Source: Fragilaria radians (Eukaryota > Bacillariophyta > Fragilariophyceae > Fragilariales > Fragilariaceae). From it: a stretch of 13,550 nucleotides of DNA. Location: NCBI GenBank assembly GCA_900642245.1, contig CAAAJI010000264.1, positions 73,315 through 86,864 on the forward strand, read 5' to 3'. Every line of letters begins with the position of its first letter. The stretch's first letter is position 1. The notes beneath the pieces were generated by a model, which saw nothing but the letters and a program-made list of their open reading frames with translations, was not told the DNA's origin and did not search any database. Both the position numbers and the translations under genes were made by a program. This document shows positions 8,214-13,550 of the stretch, piece after piece.

Positions 8214-8831
8214 GTTCCAGCAGTATGCGCATGTTGTGGATTAAATGGTCACAAAGGGACCGAGTGAAGGAGGTGGATAGCAAGCAATGGGGGAGAAAGG
8301 CAAGAACGTTACATCCATTATTTCCCTGGAATCTGATGGAAGTGCAACACAAAGGGACACAAGTCCATGCAATGCAAGCTCAAGTCACACGGTGCTCAAG
8401 ACAGCACAGACAAAGCTAATCTCTCCAGAGACTCCGCAATTGCCTTGCTTGGATCAAAAGATGTTGGAAAAGGGCATGCGTTGCCTTTCTGGGTAGGAGA
8501 CACCGGTGCAACCTGCCGCATGGTGTTCAAAGATGAAGGCATGTTTGATTGCATTCCAAGTAATCATCATGCTTTTGTGGGAGATGGGAGAGCTCTCCTA
8601 GTTAATTGCAACGTACATTTGCAGGAAGGGATCAGAAGACCACTTTTGAAAGATGTGAATTTCACCCCATCTTTGAAGAGCAACCTTTTTAGTCTCTCAA
8701 TTGTCATGAAGAAAGGGGCAAAGACTCTGCCTGAAGGAACGAATCTAATTGTCTTGAAAGGGTGTCAGGCACATGCTTCGATCCCAAAATCGAAACAGCA
8801 GCCAGATTTTTGGTGTGTGCAAGGGAAGTGA
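8193..8831 (+). pseudogene. Copia tandem zinc knuckles and aspartic protease, two in-frame TGA codons
   Basis: One frame runs from 8193 to the TGA at 8829-8831, broken only by TGA at 8265-8267 and 8334-8336. The first CCHC knuckle (CX2CX4HX4C) has Cys at 8226, Cys at 8235, His at 8250 and TGA where the fourth ligand belongs. The second has TGA where the first ligand belongs, then Cys at 8343, His at 8358 and Cys at 8373. Next comes the retroviral-type protease: WVGDTGATC, with the catalytic Asp at 8499-8501 (DTGAT rather than the commoner copia DSGAT), a VGDGRALLV flap region and LKDVNFTPSLKSNLFSL, a typical copia protease ending. Knuckles bind the RNA genome and the protease cuts the polyprotein. 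The protease part looks structurally whole; the copy as a whole is not functional. Confidence 0.8.
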
Positions 8832-9190
8832 AGCCTGATAATGCTTTTGCTTTGAAAGAAAGAAGACAGGTTGGAATCAAGACGTTCCATGTCACGTTGG
8901 ACCATGTCTCATAGAAAACCACCAGAAGAACGGCAAGAAGACTTGGCATAAGCTGACTGGACAGCTTATCATGCGAATGAATGATAAAAAGTTTAGCAAT
9001 TAAAGATCTGAGGTTCCTGGTAAATGGCTGCTTCTAGGTGTTAGTTACATTAAGAAAAGCAGTCTGGGAGGAAAACATGTGGCTCCTGATCAAAGATCAA
9101 GCAACAAGCATAAAGTGGAGGCAACTCATGAGGAGGAGGGGCAAGCTTGTTGATAAAGTTATGCACTTTATCAAGTGCTTGAAGGCCTAA
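8774..9190 (+). pseudogene. Copia GAG-pre-integrase and integrase remnant
   Basis: The protein continues in a second frame (CFDPKIETAARFLVCAREV...KTFHVTLDHVS), stopped by TAG after HVS, then TTRRTARRLG, which is the copia pre-integrase region with its HxxLxH-like pattern degraded. The frame changes again near 8950 (KLTGQLIMRMND), passes a TAA at 9001, and gives PGKWLLLGVSYIKKSSLGGKHV. A further shift near 9080 gives WLLIKDQATSIKW and ends at TAA 9188. In integrase the two early acidic residues would be LL(D)VSYI and IKDQ: the first is Gly (GGT, 9037-9039), the second is kept (GAT, 9095-9097). The downstream catalytic Glu and C-terminal domain are missing, so integration function is lost. Confidence 0.72.
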
Positions 9191-9220
9191 ACCTGAATAA
9201 CGCGAGATTTATGCGAATCC

Positions 9221-10167
9221 CGAATTGTTTCATCAAGCATTCTATCAAGAAGACCACAATAAGCGCTCCGGTTAGAGGGCGGCAATCCATAAGGAACTCC
9301 TGAGCATAGAAAAGTGTGGAGCGTGGTCTAGTATGGACTTTGAAAGCGTGTCAAAGGAGAGCAGGGACGTTTAGAGCCAGATCAGTGGCTGGAGTTGACT
9401 TCTCAAATCACTTCTCGCCGTTTTGTGTAGTGCAAGCTTTAGAATCATACTTCTTTTGATTCAGAGGCTCAATCTGGTAACCTGATCTTTGGATTTGAGG
9501 CAGCATTCCTGAATGGAGAATTTGTGGAAGAAGTCTACATAAAGATTTCAAAAGGGTATGCTGAAATCCATGGTCCTGGAAGCACAGAGGGAAAGGCTTT
9601 GAAACTGCAAAAATCCATTCATGGATTTCTGCAAGCCGCAAGACAGTGGCACTTTTGAGGAAGTTATACTCAAGCAAGGATTTGCTGGGAATGAAATTGA
9701 TCATTGTGCTTTTTTGAAGCAGGAAGGAAACAATTTTTGTATCCTCTGCATCTATATGGAAGACGGAATCATCGAATGTAATGAAGGAATGATACGAGAT
9801 GTAATTGATACGCTAAACAAAAAGTCTAAGAGACTATGGAAGAATTTTTGGTTGCGAAATCGGAAAGGATTTTGGTACTGTCACCCCTTGTCAATCCAGG
9901 ATTGTTGAGAAGCTAATCAATGACAACAATTTGGTCCAGAAGAACGAAAAATGGGTTACACCATCAGCTCCAGGCTTCTTTGTCGTAAGACCAAAGAATT
10001 GTGCCGAAATGATTGGAATTAAGCAGAAGTGGTGGAGGTCCACAGTTGGGACTTTCCTCTGCCTTGTCAAACTATCAACACCAGATCTAGGAAATCCAGT
10101 GATGGAACTATTAAAAACCTTTGGCAAAGGGAATAAAAACAATGTAAAGTGTTATCCAAAAACCTAA
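9221..10167 (+). pseudogene. Copia reverse transcriptase remnant (RVT_2 type)
   Basis: The linker before RT (LFHQAFYQEDHNKRSG...RAAIHKELLSIEKCGAW) is recognisable, with TAG at 9273-9275 at the place of a conserved Trp. GVDFSNHFSPF (from 9391) matches the copia RT hallmark before the palm. In the next frame FEAAFLNGEFVEEVYIK (from 9494) carries the first palm motif, but the catalytic Asp position is Gly (GGA, 9491-9493). QAARQW follows, then a frame change near 9656. The active-site box CILCIYMEDGII (9753-9764 for YMED) has Glu in place of the first Asp of YVDD. The last piece (TPSAPGF..., STVGTFLCLVKLSTPDLGNPV) is the usual end of the copia RT region. At least two catalytic acids are replaced, so the enzyme is dead. 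Confidence 0.8.
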
Positions 10168-10586
10168 GATCTCTGAGTTGGAAAATTGTGAGCATCAAAA
10201 TAGAATATATAGACAAAACTGTAAGCCAGTTCTTGCGTGTCCATATAATATTCAAAGGAAATAGCAAACAAAAAAGACTAGGTTTGATGATACTGGAGTC
10301 CGATACAAAGACTAAGCTTGAAAAGAGGATTCCTAAACTCTCGACCTCAAAAAAGTAACATTGGGGATGGTCTACTTTGATGCATCTACTCATTAGTTGG
10401 CAAGATAATAATTGAATCTGCATAGACTTGAACCTAACAATAATTTAATACGATTGAAAAGTACAAGAATATAATGCTGATTTATTCATTTACTGGAAAG
10501 ATAAATTTGTTCTAAAATAAAATTAAGCTATAAATTATTATTTTGTGTAAATTGTGAGCCTATAATTTAATTTACTATTGTCTATC

Positions 10587-10769
10587 TTAGCGACAAAAAG
10601 TATTGCTATAATTACCGTTGCGAACCCACTTCTGAACCGTTAAGATGTGCCAAAGATATTCTAACATATATCTTAACATCTCTAACATACCAAATATTTA
10701 ACAAGCAATGATCTTGTTTATTGAGTTTTAGCTATCCTGGATAAAAGCAAGTGTCAAGTTAGCGACAAA
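10587..10769 (+). repeat. Direct repeat pair TTAGCGACAAA
   Basis: TTAGCGACAAA occurs at 10587-10597 and 10759-10769, 172 bp apart, with similar following bases (AAGTAT versus GAGCAT). The match is short and could be the edge of decayed repeats or chance. Confidence 0.3.
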
Positions 10770-10824
10770 GAGCATCTATATCAAATAAAACGGAATAACA
10801 GTTATAGTTCCTAAAATATCCTTC

Positions 10825-10896
10825 GGAATATGAGACTCGAACCCAGAGCATCGCGAATACCTGACAAGACTCAACCAGTCTACTTCTAGCCGGCAA
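10825..10896 (-). ncRNA. tRNA-like Pol III promoter remnant (possible tRNA-derived SINE)
   Basis: On the minus strand GGTTCGAGTC (10843-10834) matches the tRNA B-box/T-loop consensus. About 25 bases upstream, GACTGGTTGAGTC (10880-10868) looks like a D-arm with a 4-bp stem and a GGTTG loop. The anticodon stem does not pair and the acceptor ends do not match, so this is not a working tRNA. A tRNA-derived short interspersed element or a tRNA pseudogene are both possible. Confidence 0.35.
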
Positions 10897-12724
10897 CACT
10901 AAAATATATAAACTATCACAATATCTTACTATTGACAGTGTTCAAGGGTAGTGAAGATAGCACCTTCAATTGCCTAAACGCGTCAGACCATATATTAGAG
11001 AATTTTTCAATCTACTACAAAGCTTTGAATTCGCTTATTTCTCATCGCATTATAAGTATTCCTTCTGTCAACTTGTATTTGGCAGTGGTATTTTTGAAAC
11101 CAAATCTAGGAGAGAAAGGAGGACAGGATCAGCTAGCCTGCAATAAATAAGGCAAAAGTGAAATCTCTTATGACAAAAGATTTGAGACCGACTGTGACAT
11201 GAATTAATCGCAATTCACCAGAAATTTTTCCACATTGTACGAGAACGTAGCCATGGACAATTGCGCATATGAATAGAATCAAAAATAAAAAGGATTGTAT
11301 CAGAAAGAGTAAACATCCGATCACTCCACTCTACGTGAAAAAACGCCCAAGTTAAGGATAACCTTTGGGAGACAAGGTGGGATGAATTGTGTTGCCTAGT
11401 TTAGGGTAATTATCTAGATTGACTTCCAGCGGAAGGTCTTTGTGGTACATTTACTGTGACTGAAGAGAGCACCTGCTTCATGCGCCATTTACCTTGTATA
11501 ATGCATGCTTGTATATGTGCCAATTCTTCATGACCTAGTCTGTTTTACTTTTTTTGAACCTTTTCTTGTTGTAATGTCAGCCGCACTTGCGCGCATAAGC
11601 ACTAACTTGATAGCATGAAAGTCTCCTATGAATGTAATGCATATTACTGTGAAATACTAAACAGTCTAATTTCACAACAAATAAGTCAGTTTCAATCTTG
11701 CTCAGTCAAATTTTCTCTGATTTTACAAAATTAATTGTCTCTATTGACTTTTGTTGTTTCTAGTGGAGTACTCAAAGGCAGCAATCATTCTTCCTGTAAG
11801 CACTAGCAATACTTACTTTTCCATCATACTAATGTACAATCGGAACTAGTTGAAAGATAGACGCTCAGTGAAATTCATCATTTTTCCTGCTACTCTTTCT
11901 CTAGTACTAATATGTTAAGCAGAATCTTCGAATACCAATATGTGCTGCAACCTTTGACAGCAAATTCTTTCCAGCTCCTAATGGACATTAAAATTCTTTA
12001 GCTTGCTGCTTGGTCTGAATTATACCAAAAGCTTAGTTTGACTTGAGAGTTGAGAAGACATAGTTCGTATGCTATTCCCGGAATCCAAGGACTACTTATT
12101 TTTTCAAATTCAATCTTCAGTGAATAATTACAGGAAATGCTTTCATGTTCTTTCATGTACGCTTTTGGATTCAAGAAACGACAAGGACAAAGGGTACTTC
12201 ATCATGTCAAACATTATTGCACCTCTTGAGCGTTATTAAAGTACAAGCTTTCACTATTTCTTGTAGCCTTGTTCTTCATTCTTTTGTGGGCTTGAAGTCG
12301 ACAGGATATTTTGGTGTTTTCATTTTATTGTACAAGTATTTCCTTTCTCTATAAATTGTAGAGTTTTGCGTTCTGCCATATTTGTCCTCCTACGTAGCCT
12401 ACATTTCTAGTCTGAGGGGTGAAAAATGGATATTTTTTGATGTTGCAAGCTAAACAACAATTGAAGTTAAAGGGTATTCTCAAATCTTTGCTTGACAAGA
12501 AAGCGTTGCTCAAAGAGTTTGATACGATAATCAGATGCAAGAGGATTCCATCGCTCTGTACTTGAACCAATCGATTTAATTTGCGAAGTATTCTTGCTGA
12601 AAGGCAACAAAGATAGATACAAATAACTTTGTTGATCGTGGTAAAAATGGAAAATGCGTCATCTCCCAAATATTTTTTACGATTATTAGAAATTCGACTA
12701 CTTCGACCATAATTATTTTTAAAC

Positions 12725-13550
12725 ATGAACGTTATTTCTAATGCCACAATTTGGAAAAAACAAACGAACAATCTTGCTTCCTCCATTCCTAGACCTGAAA
12801 ACCTTGTTCGAACGATGCCTCCAGTTGTAAATCGTGCACGGGATGGTCCAAATAGTACAACGCGTTGTATTATGAATATGCTGAGTGAAGATCATCAAGA
12901 TACAGCAGCATCAGCAGCATCTTTCATCTTCAAGGCACCGTCATCGGCTGTCGATTATTGGGATCGAAGTCACATGATGTTACTCTTGCAAGAACTTCAA
13001 GAAAGTTTGGACAATCGATTGGCAATTCTTAAATCACAAGCATCCAAGGCTAAGGATGCACAAAAGCAATGTTGGGTGAATGCGACCGTAAAAATTCGTA
13101 AATCCATTAAGGAAATGTCAGTTCAAGATTTCAATACACAATACAAATGTGATTTGATAAGCTTATTACTAACAAAGTCGTCCGAGACGACGCAACGACA
13201 AAATGCAATCCCTGTGAACAACATAGCATCTACACCAGCTCCCTCCAAGATGACTTCCAAGGCAGAGTTAGCGATTCGTACTGTCAAACGTGGCGAAGAA
13301 ATATTGTACGTTTCAAATATTGTCCAATATGAATTGTGACACTCAGTTTTTGCTATAAATGTATTTTACTAACTTGTATTTTTATAAGTTCCAAACAGGG
13401 ATCTCCTGTCAATATCCTTGAAAATGGTGATCTTGTTGCAACCGTTGCCAAGAAACGTCGTTTACGAGAGGGTGAAATGCCAGTTCATTTTGATATCAAT
13501 GTCGGAGATGGTAATTTCATATCACTATCCAATCCAGGAAACTTAAAGTT
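12725..13550 (+). CDS. Borealin-like protein (chromosomal passenger complex), 5' part
   Basis: Exon 1 is 12725-13305 and exon 2 runs from 13389 past the window end, so the protein is partial. Residues about 80-147 form a charged helix (LLLQELQESLDNRLAILKSQ..., then KIRKSIKEMSVQDFNTQY) that resembles the Borealin N-terminal helix which bundles with INCENP and Survivin. A Ser/Pro/Thr-rich linker follows. Across the splice the product reads RGEEIFSKQGSPVNILENGD and then FDINVGDGNFISLSNPGNL, which parallels the C-terminal Borealin dimerisation domain (GER-I...GSP...VPVG-GESL-L). The family directs Aurora kinase at centromeres and the midzone. The match is by pattern only and divergent, so the name is tentative. 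A second ATG at codon 31 (12815) is an alternative start. The codon after ISLSNPGNLK is cut by the window edge. Confidence 0.55.
13306..13388 (+). other. Spliceosomal intron (83 nt, phase 2) in the Borealin-like gene
   Basis: The donor GTACGT begins at 13306 after ATA TT, and the acceptor TTTATAAG ends at 13388. Splicing makes TTT and continues in frame as SKQGSPVNIL. Reading through instead reaches TGA at 13337-13339 and loses the conserved C-terminal part. The alternative acceptor AAACAG at 13398 would shift the frame away from the GSP motif. Confidence 0.72.

Larger units (their letters stand above)
7978..10167 (+). mobile_element. Degraded Ty1/copia retrotransposon (gag-pol remnant)
   Basis: Pieces of a copia-type polyprotein appear in the expected order (gag, CCHC knuckles, protease, pre-integrase/integrase, RT) but jump among all three plus frames. 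The remnant is shorter than a full copia gag-pol: most of gag between about 8200 and the knuckles is missing, and RNase H is not recognisable after about 10167. Essential positions are changed in integrase and RT, so the copy is dead. Its style (FSG...DWERW gag start, tandem CCHC, protease joined to IN and RT without a break) resembles diatom CoDi-type copia elements. LTRs were not found. Confidence 0.82.
10168..12724. other. Long AT-rich gene-poor region
   Basis: Apart from the tRNA-like remnant and a short direct repeat annotated separately, I see no gene in these 2.5 kb. The part from about 10430 to 10590 is extremely AT-rich. Open frames at 10932-11150 (+), 11133-11324 (-), 12145-12354 (+) and 12349-12786 (-) lack family motifs, and the last overlaps the start of the Borealin-like gene. 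A short inverted pair, GTTAAGAT / ATCTTAAC, occurs around 10640-10680. The final hundred bases or so should hold the promoter of the gene at 12725. Confidence 0.4.

Noticed and set aside
10149..10358. Possible RNase H domain after the copia RT
   Set aside because: The open frame there has none of the acidic motifs of copia RNase H and does not join the RT frame sensibly.
12349..12786. 145-codon minus-strand open frame beside the Borealin-like gene
   Set aside because: It overlaps the start of the better supported plus-strand gene, has no recognisable domain, and its composition is what AT-rich DNA gives by chance.

Overview
The window looks like nuclear DNA of a diatom. Three things point that way: a plastid-targeted protein with an ER signal peptide followed by a transit-like stretch (the two-step route of diatom secondary plastids), a gene with the SGRGG...NHxxGN...GGRFL...KTSQALRE domain (DUF6824-type) that is expanded in diatoms, and a degraded copia element of diatom type. 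The DNA is AT-rich between genes, genes are monocistronic, and two short GT-AG introns (70 and 83 nt) can be placed by reading frame. No species is claimed.

Layout. Bases 1-658 are non-coding, with a weak pseudo-coding trace on the minus strand. Bases 659-1342 (+) encode a small thioredoxin-fold protein with a CPHC active site and a tripartite presequence for the thylakoid lumen; it matches the soluble thioredoxin half of VKOR/LTO1 proteins. Tail to tail with it, 77 bp away, 1420-2862 (-) encodes a GT31 family type II glycosyltransferase close to core-1 beta-1,3-galactosyltransferase. Bases 2863-4272 hold no convincing gene. Bases 4273-5197 (-) encode a two-exon DUF6824-type protein.

The centre is mobile DNA. 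A complete pogo/Tigger-like DNA transposon (5361-7132) has 24-bp inverted repeats, a TA duplication and a transposase that is nearly whole but carries one in-frame TGA and one frameshift. It sits about 160 bp upstream of the DUF6824 gene start. Then 7978-10167 (+) is a badly decayed Ty1/copia gag-pol without recognisable LTRs: gag start, two CCHC zinc knuckles, protease, integrase remnants and reverse transcriptase, in many frames. In both zinc knuckles the one missing cysteine is a TGA codon.

Bases 10168-12724 are AT-rich and gene-poor, with a tRNA-like Pol III promoter remnant near 10834-10880. The right edge (12725-13550, +) holds the first two exons of a Borealin-like gene (chromosomal passenger complex) that runs off the window. 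The genes do not form a pathway: this is an ordinary stretch of diatom chromosome with unrelated housekeeping and secretory genes separated by a transposon cluster. I found no defence system, CRISPR array or other clearly new system.
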